In this document: positions 8,723 to 18,320 of the stretch, in pieces
How positions within the stretch are numbered: the first letter of the stretch is position 1
Layout of the letters: each line of letters opens with the position of its first letter
From: Bacteroidales bacterium
GTDB taxonomy: Bacteria > Bacteroidota > Bacteroidia > Bacteroidales > UBA932
Assembly: GCA_017527625.1 (NCBI GenBank)
Contig: JAFXPV010000117.1
Span: forward strand, 1-29,818
Direction: 5' to 3'
Length of the DNA: 29,818 bases
Notes under the pieces: generated by a model
Seen by the model: the letters and a program-made list of their open reading frames with translations, nothing else
What the model was told of the DNA's origin: nothing
Database searches by the model: none
Made by a program: the position numbers and the translations under genes

Positions 8723-10684
8723 ATGAAAAGCATCAAATTAGTCGCAGCGCTGCTTGCAATTATGGCCATCGGAGGCTGTAAGGGCAGCCAGTCCGAAGAT
8801 TCGGCATCTTACCAGGTGTCGCAAGTCCCTTTCACTGATGTCAAGATTGCCGAGAACAGCTTCTGGGGCGATCGCCTCAAGGCAGCCCGCGAAGTGACAA
8901 TACCACTCGCCTTCAGCAAATGCGAGTCGGAAGGCCGCTACCGCAATTTCGAGATGGCCGTGACTCCTTCTCCTGACAACCCGCCGAGCGGCTTCCCCTT
9001 CGACGATACTGACGTCTACAAGACCATCGAGGGCGCCAGCTACATCCTGCAGACTTATCCCGACAAGAAACTCGAGAGTTACATCGACAGCGTGCTGGAC
9101 ATCGTGGCCGCCGCGCAGGAGCCCGACGGATATCTGTATACCCCGAGGACGATGAATCCCTGGCATCCTCACGCCTGGTCCGGCAGCGAACGCTGGCAGG
9201 AGGTGGAAGGCGGAAGTCACGAATTCTACAACCTCGGCCATATGGTTGACGCGGCCTGTGCCCATTATCAGGCTACAGGCAGCACGAAATTCCTCGACAT
9301 AGCCAAGAGATACGCCGACTGCGTAATTCGTGAAATCGGAACGGGAGAGGGGCAGAAGACCGTCGTGCCCGGCCACCAGATAGCGGAGATGGCTCTTGCA
9401 AGGCTGTATGTGCTGACAGGCGAGAAGAAATACCTCGACCAGGCCAAGTATTTCCTTGACTATCGCGGCAAGACCGTCGTAAAGAACCAATACAGCCAGA
9501 GCGACATTCCCGTGGTTGACCAGCGCGAAGCCTGGGGCCACGCCGTGCGTGCCGGTTATATGTATTCCGGTATGGCTGACGTCGCAGCCCTGACCGGCGA
9601 CAAGGCATATGTCAACGCAATTGATTCCATCTGGGACAACATCGTCACCAAGAAATACTACATAACGGGCGGAGTGGGAGCAAGGCATAACGGCGAGGCC
9701 TTCGGTGCCGACTACGAACTTCCCAACAAGACTGCCTACAACGAGACCTGCGCCGCCATCGCACAGGTATATCTCAACCAGCGTATGTTTATGCTCCACG
9801 GCGACTCCAAATACATCGACTGCCTCGAGCGTACGCTCTACAACGGAGTGATCTGCGGTATGAGCGTCGACGGCGGCAAGTTCTTCTATCCGAACCCCTT
9901 GTCGGCCGACAGCGTATACCGTTTCAACTCAGGAAGGACTATGACCCGCCAGCCCTGGTTCGGCTGCGCCTGCTGCCCGAGCAACCTCTGCCGCTTCATC
10001 CCTTCAGTTCCCGGCTATGTCTATGGCGTAAAAGGCAAGAACCTGTATGTCAATCTTTTCGCTGAAAATACCGCAGAAGTCCAGATGGACGGAGGCAGCG
10101 TGACCCTTTCCCAGAAGACAGATTATCCCTGAAACGGCGATGTTACTATAAAGGTTGAGGACAATAAAACCGGTAAATTCACCGTCAAGGTCCGCATTCC
10201 CGGCTGGGTTCGCAACGAAGTTGTTCCCGGCGACCTGTACGAGTATGCCGACGGCCTGACTCCCGGGTGGAGCATCGCAGTCAACGGCAGCCGGCAGAAC
10301 GCAAAGGTCGGGGACGACGGTTATGTCGCCCTGTCGCGCAACTGGAAGGCCGGCGACGTGATTGCAGTCCATTTCGATATGCCTGTCCGTACAGTTGAAG
10401 CCAACCAGAACGTAGAGGACGACCGCGGCAAGATTGCCGTGGAGCGCGGCCCCCTGGTATACTGCGCCGAATGGGCAGACAACGCCGGCAAGAATGTGCA
10501 CACTACTGCCGTGGGAGGCTCTTCATTCGAAGTGGTTCCCAATTACGGCATCACCAACACCGAAGGTGACGGCAAGGTGTTCAATGTCACAGGGATCAAG
10601 GCTTCAAAGGGCCTGGCTCTCATTCCTTACTATGCCTGGAACCATCGCGGAGCCGGCAATATGGAAGTATGGCTCGCTGAATAA
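8723..10684 (+). pseudogene. GH127 beta-L-arabinofuranosidase with in-frame TGA at 10130
   Basis: This encodes a lipoprotein (lipobox IGGC, Cys19) of glycoside hydrolase family GH127, which removes beta-L-arabinofuranose, as in arabinan and hydroxyproline-linked arabinose. The reading frame is open from 8723 to a TGA at 10130-10132 (469 codons). It then continues in the same frame without other stops to TAA at 10682-10684, giving about 653 codons in all, a normal family length. The TGA replaces a position where GH127 proteins carry Trp in a YPW-type motif. The residues matching the HypBA1 zinc/cysteine active site all lie before the stop: Glu325, Glu341, Cys343 and Cys417-Cys418 in FGCACCPS. 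The lost part is the C-terminal beta-sandwich. It may be a recent nonsense mutation or a sequence error; TGA is a true stop in neighbouring genes. Confidence 0.85.
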
Positions 10685-10713
10685 CGCATCTACAATCCAC
10701 TAACATAACTGTT

Positions 10714-12228
10714 ATGAAAAGAGTTATCATTCTGGCGGCCTCGCTATTGCTTTCGGCCGCAATGCTGGATGCCCAGACCATAGGCAGGGATGCACGCTAT
10801 TGCAACCCCCTTCCGATGGAGATAGGGCAGGGAAGTGCCTCCGGAGATGTCAGCGTCTTCAAATGGGAAGGCAAGTATTATATGTTCTGCACCGGCGGCG
10901 GCGCCTGGGTTTCCGAGGATATGCTCAACTGGGAATACCACTATGTGGCAGGTGTTCCAGTAGCACCCGATGTATGCCCTTACAACGGCAAGTTCTATAT
11001 GACCGGAAACAGCAGCAACGTCTGGGTGGCCGACAACCCTCTGGGCCCCTATGAAGTACTTGGACAATGGAAAGGCACACCCGACCGCGAGCACGGCTGG
11101 AGCCAGGGTTTTGACCCCCACATCTATGTCGACGAGAACAACCAGCCCTACCTTTTCTGGCCAGGAATGGCCATCAGCGGCATCTATTCCGTAAAGCTCG
11201 ACCCCAATGACATAACCCAGTTCGTGGGCCCCGTGACCCACCACTTCAGCTTCAATCCCGATCATATCTGGGAGCGCCAGGGCGAGATGAACGAATTCCC
11301 CGACGTCGCCTGGATCGAAGGGCCGTGGGTATACAAGCACAACGGGACATACTACCTCCAGTATTCTGCTTCAGGCACTCAATGGAGGACTTATGCCGAG
11401 GGTTACTACAAGTCGAAGAACTTGCAGGGACCGTATGAATATGCATCCAACAACCCTCTGCTGCGCCGCACTGACGGCATCGTCACAGGCCCGGCCCACG
11501 GAAGTATGGTGACCGGCCCTGACGGCAATATATGGCAGTTCTATACTGTCGTTCTTCGCAGCGGCGGCCGCCGTATCGGTATGGACCGCGTGACGGTCGA
11601 CAAGGACGGCAATCTGGTCTGCAACGTGACTGACACGCCCCAGTGGGCTCCCGGTGTTGTCAAGGATCCCACCAAGGGAGATTCCGGCTCTATCATCGTG
11701 TCAGTAGGCAAGACAAGTATGAGCACTGGACAGGGCTTCCCCGGCGCCGCAAAGGTAGCCTCAAGTTCGAAGCCCGGAAGAGGTCCCGAGTATGCGCTTG
11801 ACAACTCTACGGCTACGTGGTGGGAACCTGCCGAGGACGACGCGAACCCCACTCTCACGATAAGCCTCTCTCCGGCAGTCGACCGCGACAGGGTGCAGAC
11901 CTTCCGCATCGACGGCTCCCGCCTGCTGTTCGGCGGCAGCGGCCGCGGATTCTCCGGTTCAGCAGGCCTGCCCGTATTCAAGTACAGGATCGAGGTTTCA
12001 ATGGACGGTGAGCACTACAGCACAGTCCTCGACCGCTCCGGCAACAGCGTTCCCCGCAACGTGCTTTTCGACGAAATACCACCCGTCGAGTGCCGTTACG
12101 TCCGTCTGACGATGCTTGACTGGCCGAAGAACAGCCCGCTGAGCATCCTGGACTTCTCGGTATTCGGAAAGGCCACCGGCTGGTCACCGTCCCAGGTCCC
12201 GGTTCCGACACCCAAGAAGATGAATTGA
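10714..12228 (+). CDS. Secreted GH43 glycosidase with C-terminal discoidin (F5/8 type C) domain
   Basis: This 504-residue exported enzyme has a signal peptide ending near AMLDAQ rather than a lipobox. The GH43 propeller spans about residues 25-315. Catalytic candidates are Asp45 in GDVSVF, Asp134 in GFDPHIYVD and the general acid Glu202 in WIEGPWV. His262 in GPAHGSM resembles the structural histidine of the family. Residues about 335-485 form a discoidin-like, CBM32-type domain with ALDNSTATWW and the closing RYVRLTMLDW and FSVFG, likely binding glycan. Subfamily and substrate cannot be fixed from the sequence alone; arabinose- or galactose-containing side chains are plausible beside GH127. 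It starts 29 bp after the GH127 gene and is followed at once by a strong terminator. Confidence 0.88.
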   Translation: MKRVIILAASLLLSAAMLDAQTIGRDARYCNPLPMEIGQGSASGDVSVFKWEGKYYMFCTGGGAWVSEDMLNWEYHYVAGVPVAPDVCPYNGKFYMTGNSSNVWVADNPLGPYEVLGQWKGTPDREHGWSQGFDPHIYVDENNQPYLFWPGMAISGIYSVKLDPNDITQFVGPVTHHFSFNPDHIWERQGEMNEFPDVAWIEGPWVYKHNGTYYLQYSASGTQWRTYAEGYYKSKNLQGPYEYASNNPLLRRTDGIVTGPAHGSMVTGPDGNIWQFYTVVLRSGGRRIGMDRVTVDKDGNLVCNVTDTPQWAPGVVKDPTKGDSGSIIVSVGKTSMSTGQGFPGAAKVASSSKPGRGPEYALDNSTATWWEPAEDDANPTLTISLSPAVDRDRVQTFRIDGSRLLFGGSGRGFSGSAGLPVFKYRIEVSMDGEHYSTVLDRSGNSVPRNVLFDEIPPVECRYVRLTMLDWPKNSPLSILDFSVFGKATGWSPSQVPVPTPKKMN

Positions 12229-12230
12229 CA

Positions 12231-12261
12231 AAAAAAAAAGGAGGCGCGAGCCTCCTTTTTT
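12231..12261. terminator. Bidirectional rho-independent terminator
   Basis: A run of A residues (12231-12239) precedes the stem GGAGGC (12240-12245), the GNRA-type loop GCGA (12246-12249), the pairing arm GCCTCC (12250-12255) and six T residues (12256-12261). The A and T tracts can extend the stem, and each serves as the U-tract on one strand. It lies between two convergent genes and can end transcription of both. Confidence 0.93.
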
Positions 12262-12278
12262 ATTGCTGAAGACAGATT

Positions 12279-13490
<1,212 letters not shown>

Positions 13491-13500
13491 CCAATTATTG

Positions 13501-13508
13501 TATATTTG
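13501..13508 (+). promoter_or_regulatory. -7 promoter box for the CatA-like gene
   Basis: TATATTTG matches TAnnTTTG. A TTTT at 13478-13481, 19 nt upstream, approximates the -33 element. The box lies 28 nt before the ATG at 13537 and 10 bp from the opposing box of the divergent esterase. Confidence 0.5.
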
Positions 13509-13536
13509 AGCGTTATTATTTTGTCGTATTTGCAGG

Positions 13537-14175
13537 ATGAAGCAGGAAGTCAACCCCAAGGATACCAGCCGGGCACAGGCATTCGAGCTGTGGATGAAAT
13601 CACCGGTGCCGATGGTGACGCTGATGAAGACGTTTGATGTGACCCGGCTCCGCAGGATTTGCAGACGGACGGATATGAAGTTCAATATGCTGCTGTGCTG
13701 GTGCATAGGACGTGCGGCCAGCAGGATCGACGAGTTTTACCTGCTTCCCTCGCAGGGTAAACTGTACAGGTACGACCGCCTTTGCGTCAACGTTATCGTC
13801 AATAACGCCCGGGGCGGCATCAACAACTGCGACATCCCTTACAGCGACGAAGTGGAGCAGTTCGAGCGCGACTACGAATCCCTGACGAGGAGGACCGCTG
13901 CGGAATGCAGGGACATCAATGACGATGAAGCCAACATCGTCGGCACGTCGGCAGTCACAGTAACGCAGATCGACTGCATAGTCAATCAATACAGCGGGTT
14001 TTTCAACAATCCTTTCCTTGCCTGGGGACGTTACCGCAAGGGATGGTTCAAGACGACCCTGCCAATCTCTTTCCAGTTCCACCACGTTCAGATGGATGGA
14101 AGCCAGTCCACCCGGTTCCTGGAAGAACTGCAGAAGACTATACTAAGCTGTCAGGTCAGCCGCAAGGGCGTCTAA
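13537..14175 (+). CDS. CatA-like O-acyltransferase (CAT superfamily)
   Basis: This 212-residue cytoplasmic protein has the length and core motif of chloramphenicol acetyltransferase-like trimeric enzymes. The signature FQFHHVQMDG places a His pair at 182-183 and Asp187-Gly188, matching the HHxxxDG acetyl-CoA transfer motif. Upstream, LPISFQFHH and RRICRRTDMKFN also resemble the family. Relatives of this type are common in gut anaerobes and many have no shown role in resistance, so I do not call it a chloramphenicol resistance gene. Its stop codon lies 33 bp inside the tail of the convergent flavodiiron gene. No acceptor substrate can be inferred from the neighbours. Confidence 0.75.
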   Translation: MKQEVNPKDTSRAQAFELWMKSPVPMVTLMKTFDVTRLRRICRRTDMKFNMLLCWCIGRAASRIDEFYLLPSQGKLYRYDRLCVNVIVNNARGGINNCDIPYSDEVEQFERDYESLTRRTAAECRDINDDEANIVGTSAVTVTQIDCIVNQYSGFFNNPFLAWGRYRKGWFKTTLPISFQFHHVQMDGSQSTRFLEELQKTILSCQVSRKGV

Positions 14176-15315
14176 TTCAGCGCGTGCGGCAGCGGTGACA
14201 GCCGAGCGTACGGTGACGATACGATCATAAATGGTGATGTCCTTCATCTGTTCCAGTTCGGCCTTCATCGCTTTTGCGGCCATAGGAGCCCAGGTGCCGT
14301 TCTCTACAAGGGCGATGCGGCGGTTGCAGAAGCCTTTGCCCTTGAGGTGATGCAGGAAGTCTGACATCAACGGATGCAGGCCTCCCTCATAGGTGGGGGC
14401 TGCCAGCACCATCCGGTCATATCTGAAGGCGCCTTCGATGTTTTCGGCAAGGTCGCTGCGGCTCAGGTCGGCGATTTCCAGCTTGACACCCTTCGCTTCA
14501 AGCTTTCCGGCGAGATATTCTGCTGCTTCGGCAGTGTTGCCGTGCAGCGATGCGTATGCGATGAACACGCCTTCGGTCTCGGGTCTGTAGGCGCTCCAGG
14601 TGTCGTAGAGGCCCACGTAGTGCCCAAGGTCTTCAGTCAGTATCGGGCCGTGAAGAGGGCAGATGGTTGAAATCTCCAGCCCGGACAGTTTCTTCAGTAG
14701 AGCCTGGACCTGGGGACCGAACTTGCCGCAGATATTGATGAAGTAGCGGCGAGCCTCGCAATCCCAGTCTTCATCTTCAGTCTTGCTCAGAGCGCCGAAC
14801 TTGCCGAAAGCATCGGCGGAGAAAAGTATCTTTTCGGACTCTTCGTAGGCTACGAGCACGTCGGGCCAATGGACCATCGGTGCGGAGAAGAAACGCAATG
14901 TGTGGGCTCCAAGGTTCAGTTTGTCACCTTCCTTGACTGTGTCGATGCGGTCCTCGAAGGCCAGGTCGGGATAGAACTGCTTCATAAACTTCGCGGCATT
15001 TGCCGAGCAGATGCAGCGGCATTTAGGGTAGGTAGCCATCACTCTGGCAATGCTGCCGCTGTGGTCGGGCTCTGTGTGGAGCACTACTATGCAGTCCGGA
15101 GTCCGGTCACCGAGTTTCTCATAAAGGTTGGCCTCCCATTCAGCAGCCTTGCGGCTGTCCACTCCGTCCATTATGGCCACCCTCTCGTCCATTATCACAT
15201 ATGAGTTATAAGCCATTCCCTCAGGAACGATATACTGGCTTTCAAAAAGGTCTATGTCAAGGTCGTCAACGCCGATATACTGCACGCTGCCGTTGCCGAT
15301 AGTTATTTCTTTCAT
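14143..15315 (-). CDS. Flavodiiron protein (A-type flavoprotein, FprA-like)
   Basis: This cytoplasmic O2 (or NO) reductase of anaerobes reduces oxygen to water using electrons from rubredoxin-type donors. The N-terminal metallo-beta-lactamase domain holds the diiron ligands: HTEPDH (His80, Glu82, Asp84, His85), His149 in PMVHWPD, Asp168 in FSADAFG and His222 in PLHGP. The C-terminal flavodoxin domain (about 249-390) binds FMN, with the loop YASLHGNTAEAAE and APTYEGG. Length 390 is normal and there is no extra rubredoxin domain. It overlaps the end of the CatA-like gene by 33 bp on the opposite strand. A TATTTTTG box at 15338-15345 is a likely promoter. The rubredoxin domain of the reverse rubrerythrin at 4514 is one possible redox partner, but this is inference. 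Confidence 0.93.
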   Translation of the reverse strand: MKEITIGNGSVQYIGVDDLDIDLFESQYIVPEGMAYNSYVIMDERVAIMDGVDSRKAAEWEANLYEKLGDRTPDCIVVLHTEPDHSGSIARVMATYPKCRCICSANAAKFMKQFYPDLAFEDRIDTVKEGDKLNLGAHTLRFFSAPMVHWPDVLVAYEESEKILFSADAFGKFGALSKTEDEDWDCEARRYFINICGKFGPQVQALLKKLSGLEISTICPLHGPILTEDLGHYVGLYDTWSAYRPETEGVFIAYASLHGNTAEAAEYLAGKLEAKGVKLEIADLSRSDLAENIEGAFRYDRMVLAAPTYEGGLHPLMSDFLHHLKGKGFCNRRIALVENGTWAPMAAKAMKAELEQMKDITIYDRIVTVRSAVTAAARAELDALAADLTA

Positions 15316-15337
15316 CTCGTTTATAATTGTTATCGTA

Positions 15338-15345
15338 CAAAAATA
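15338..15345 (-). promoter_or_regulatory. -7 promoter box for the flavodiiron gene
   Basis: The minus strand reads TATTTTTG, matching TAnnTTTG, with 22 nt to the ATG at 15315. The A/T-rich setting makes chance matches possible. Confidence 0.4.
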
Positions 15346-15369
15346 ATCAAAATTGGCTTCTTCATTTGC

Positions 15370-15377
15370 TATATTTG
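15370..15377 (+). promoter_or_regulatory. -7 promoter box for the EEP-GH78-binding-protein operon
   Basis: TATATTTG matches TAnnTTTG. Only 7 nt separate it from the first in-frame ATG (15385) and 22 nt from the next (15400), which bears on start choice. No clean -33 element is seen. Confidence 0.5.
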
Positions 15378-15399
15378 CACTAATATGAATACTAAGACT

Positions 15400-16242
15400 A
15401 TGAAAAAGACATATCTGTTTGCGGTCATTATCTCTTTGATGGCTGCCATTGCCTTTGTGAGCTCCTGCTCCGGCAAATATTCAACCCTCAAGGTGGTTTC
15501 GTACAACATCCGTATGGGAACTGCTGACGACGGCGCCAATTCTTGGGACCTGCGCAAGGAGGCTTCTGTTGCGATGATCGAGGAGCAGCAGCCGGACATC
15601 TTCGGACTGCAGGAAGCCTTCGACTTCCAGCGAAAGTACCTGGAAGAAAACTGCCCTCAGTACGGGGCAATCGGTGTCGGCAGGGATGACGGAGTTCTGG
15701 ACGGAGAGCAGATGTCCATTTTCTACAACAAGGAAAAGTTCAACCTGAAGGACTGGGGCACATACTGGCTGTCCGAGACCCCTGACGAGGTGTCTTTCGG
15801 CTGGGATGCCGCGTGCCGCCGCACCGCAACCTGGTGCCTGCTGGAGAGCAAGGACGGCAGAAGGCATTTCTATTACGTCAACACACATCTGGACCACGTT
15901 GGCGCCGATGCCCGCCGCAACGGCCTGGCCCTGATAGTGGAGAGGATAGCGAAGATGAACAGGGAAGGCTGGCCTATGGTTCTCACGGGCGACTTCAACG
16001 TGCAGCCCGACGATCCCTGCCTGCAGTCTCTGGAAGGAAAGATGCTTTCAGCAAGGGTGACTGCGAAGACTACCGACGACAAAGGTTCTTACAATGCCTG
16101 GGGCAAAGAGTCCAAGCCGATAGACTACATCTATTACAGCGGTTTTGCGAAGGCGCTGTCATTCGAGACCCTTGACAGGCAATATGCAGGAAAGCCGTTC
16201 ATTTCAGACCATTATCCGGTAGTTGCCGTCCTTAAATTCTGA
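15400..16242 (+). CDS. Endonuclease/exonuclease/phosphatase-family lipoprotein
   Basis: This exported lipoprotein (lipobox VSSC, Cys23) belongs to the EEP fold, whose members cleave phosphodiester or phosphomonoester bonds. Active-site motifs are complete: YNIR (Asn36), LQEAF (Glu72), NTHLDH (His163), TGDFN (Asp198, Asn200) and SDHYPV (Asp270, His271). Length is 280 residues from the ATG at 15400. An in-frame ATG at 15385 adds five residues (MNTKT); it would lie only 7 nt from the promoter box, and the MKKTYLF start gives a normal signal peptide, so I prefer 15400, without certainty. It is the first gene of an operon, 5 bp before the GH78 gene. Its substrate (nucleic acid, phospholipid or sugar phosphate) is unknown; export makes DNA repair unlikely. 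Confidence 0.87.
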   Translation: MKKTYLFAVIISLMAAIAFVSSCSGKYSTLKVVSYNIRMGTADDGANSWDLRKEASVAMIEEQQPDIFGLQEAFDFQRKYLEENCPQYGAIGVGRDDGVLDGEQMSIFYNKEKFNLKDWGTYWLSETPDEVSFGWDAACRRTATWCLLESKDGRRHFYYVNTHLDHVGADARRNGLALIVERIAKMNREGWPMVLTGDFNVQPDDPCLQSLEGKMLSARVTAKTTDDKGSYNAWGKESKPIDYIYYSGFAKALSFETLDRQYAGKPFISDHYPVVAVLKF

Positions 16243-16247
16243 CGGCT

Positions 16248-18320
16248 ATGCGGATCAGGCTGACAATACTTCTCGCGGCCGCTCTTGCGGTGTCTTGCTC
16301 GCAGCTGCCTGCCGGGCTCAGGACAGACCTTATGCTGGACACTTCGCTTCCGGGCGGAGCTCTCATTCGCTCTTCGAGACCTTCTTTCAGCTGGACCGTG
16401 CCGGGCAAAGAAAGCCTTCAGCAGGCATATCAGATAATTCTGTCGGATAACGGCGGCGTGATATGGGACAGCGGCTGGGTGGAGAGCGGAGAGTCTGTGT
16501 CCGTGCTTTATGGCGGCACTCCCCTGGAGCCTGCTTCAACATATAGCTGGAAAGTCCGCGTCAAGACCGACGGCAGCAGCCGCAGCGGATGGTCAAAGGC
16601 CAGACGCTTCACAACCGCCGACGAGCTCAAGGAGTACGAGACTCCGTGGTATCCTCTGGTGCAGGAACGGCAGAAAGCCGTCAGCATCTCTCAGGTCGTG
16701 GATTTCGGGCGGGATGCATTCGGATGGCTTGAACTCACGCTCAGGGCTCCTGCTGACGGGGTGGCTACGGTGCACGTAGGAGAGAGGATCGACAATGGGA
16801 GGGTGTGGAGACTTCCCGCAGGCTCCAATTCGTCCGTAAGGTACGCCAAAATCGACGTTCCGGTGTCGAAAGGTATCCACGTATACCCTGTATACTTCGA
16901 GCCCGACAGGCGGAATACAGGCCCTTCTGCGGTAAAGCTTCCGCAGGAGGTCGGAGTCGTAATGCCTTTCCGTTACTGCGAAGTGAGCGGAGCGGAGGTC
17001 GTCGATGCCCGCAGGATAGCTGTCAGCTATCCCTTCGACAAGGACGCCGCCTCGTTCGAATGTTCCAACGACACGCTCAACCAGATTTGGGACCTCTGCC
17101 ATTATTCGGTCAAGGCCACGTCTTTCGCCGGCATCTATGTCGACGGAGACCGCGAGAGGATTCCATACGAATATGACGCTCTGATAGCACAGTTGTGCCA
17201 CTATGCTTCCGACAGTGAATACTCGCTGGCCAGAAGGACGATGGAATTCCTGCTGAAGCAGCCCACCTGGCCGACCGAATGGATCCTGTATGAAGTGCTG
17301 CTGGCCTGGAACGACTATATGTTCACGGCTGACCCCAGAGCCATTGCCGCAAACTGGGATATATTGAAAGCCCACGGCCTCGACGCTCTCGTGCAGGAGA
17401 ACGGATTCGTGAGCACCACCAAAGGCCAGAGCGAAGCCTTCCTGCAGTCCATCAACCGCAACGAAGCCATCCGCGACATCGTCGACTGGCCGCATAGCGG
17501 CATCCTCGGCCTGCAGGCCGGACAGGGTGGGGAAGACGACGGCTATGTCTACACTGACTACAATACTGTCGTGAATGCATTATACTACAAAGTCCTGTGC
17601 ACCCTCGGCAAGATGGCGGCCGTTCTCGGCAGGGACGCCGAGGCCGCTGATTTCAGGGACAGGGCCGACGCATTCGGCAAGGCTTTCAACGAGACCTTCT
17701 TCGACAGCCGCAGAGGTATTTATGTCGACGGCACAGGCACTGACCACGCTTCGCTCCACGGCAATATGATGCCGGTGTACTGCGGACTCGTGGAACAGGA
17801 CAAGTTGCCTTCGGTGGCTGAGTTCATCCAGTCCAGAGGCCTCAGCTGCAGCATTTTCGGAGCCCAGGTGCTGATGGATGCAGTCTATGCCGCCGGTTTG
17901 GAAGACTATGGGTTGAGCCTGCTGACGGCCGGAGGCATACGCAGCTGGTACAACACCATCAGGACCGGTTCCACAATCACCATCGAGGCCTGGGACGACA
18001 GTTTCAAGCCCAACCAGGACTGGAACCACATCGCCGGAGCGGCCCCCGGCAACATCATACCTTTCCGGTTGATGGGAGTGACCCCGATTGAACCCGGCTT
18101 CGCCAAGGTAAGGATTGAGCCCCGCACCGGCTCTCTGCCATACGCCCGCTTGAAGCTTCCCACTGTCAGGGGTACTATCGCCGTTGACGTGGAATCTTCC
18201 GGCAGCGGAAAGACCCTGACTGTCACCATACCTGCCAATATGGAAGCGGAGATATGCATCCCGGGCGGGGAAGTGCGCCAAGCCGGCCCCGGAACCCACA
18301 AATACAGCTATTCAAGATGA
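16248..18320 (+). CDS. GH78 alpha-L-rhamnosidase-like lipoprotein
   Basis: This 690-residue lipoprotein (lipobox AVSC, Cys17) is a glycoside hydrolase of family GH78, which releases terminal alpha-L-rhamnose. The N-terminal beta domain (about 20-125) contains SFSWTVPGK and STYSWKVRV, the Bac_rhamnosid_N-type fibronectin pattern. Another beta domain follows, then the (alpha/alpha)6 catalytic barrel (about 265-610). Barrel motifs include DGDRERIPYEYD (Asp299, Asp301, Glu303), which replaces the more common QRDER form, RDIVDWP (about 409-415), and TITIEAWDD with Glu580. A C-terminal beta-sandwich closes the protein. At 690 residues it is shorter than many GH78 enzymes, which reach 900 or more. 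Rhamnose from pectin RG-I or host/plant glycosides is the inferred target. The stop overlaps the next start as ATGA. Confidence 0.85.
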   Translation: MRIRLTILLAAALAVSCSQLPAGLRTDLMLDTSLPGGALIRSSRPSFSWTVPGKESLQQAYQIILSDNGGVIWDSGWVESGESVSVLYGGTPLEPASTYSWKVRVKTDGSSRSGWSKARRFTTADELKEYETPWYPLVQERQKAVSISQVVDFGRDAFGWLELTLRAPADGVATVHVGERIDNGRVWRLPAGSNSSVRYAKIDVPVSKGIHVYPVYFEPDRRNTGPSAVKLPQEVGVVMPFRYCEVSGAEVVDARRIAVSYPFDKDAASFECSNDTLNQIWDLCHYSVKATSFAGIYVDGDRERIPYEYDALIAQLCHYASDSEYSLARRTMEFLLKQPTWPTEWILYEVLLAWNDYMFTADPRAIAANWDILKAHGLDALVQENGFVSTTKGQSEAFLQSINRNEAIRDIVDWPHSGILGLQAGQGGEDDGYVYTDYNTVVNALYYKVLCTLGKMAAVLGRDAEAADFRDRADAFGKAFNETFFDSRRGIYVDGTGTDHASLHGNMMPVYCGLVEQDKLPSVAEFIQSRGLSCSIFGAQVLMDAVYAAGLEDYGLSLLTAGGIRSWYNTIRTGSTITIEAWDDSFKPNQDWNHIAGAAPGNIIPFRLMGVTPIEPGFAKVRIEPRTGSLPYARLKLPTVRGTIAVDVESSGSGKTLTVTIPANMEAEICIPGGEVRQAGPGTHKYSYSR

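Noticed and set aside
10130..10132. TGA read as tryptophan or selenocysteine (alternative code)
   Set aside because: TGA is used as a normal stop in several neighbouring genes (for example at 2502, 18318 and 26572). The expected residue is Trp and TGG is used elsewhere for it, so a point mutation or error is simpler.
13537..14175. Chloramphenicol resistance gene
   Set aside because: Only the core CAT superfamily motif supports it. Similar proteins in gut anaerobes have no proven resistance role, and no mobile element is linked to it here.
18254..18316. Upstream ATG for the binding-protein gene at 18254
   Set aside because: It lies in the end of GH78 and gives a proline- and arginine-rich extension before the lipoprotein signal. 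The ATG at 18317 is coupled to the GH78 stop.
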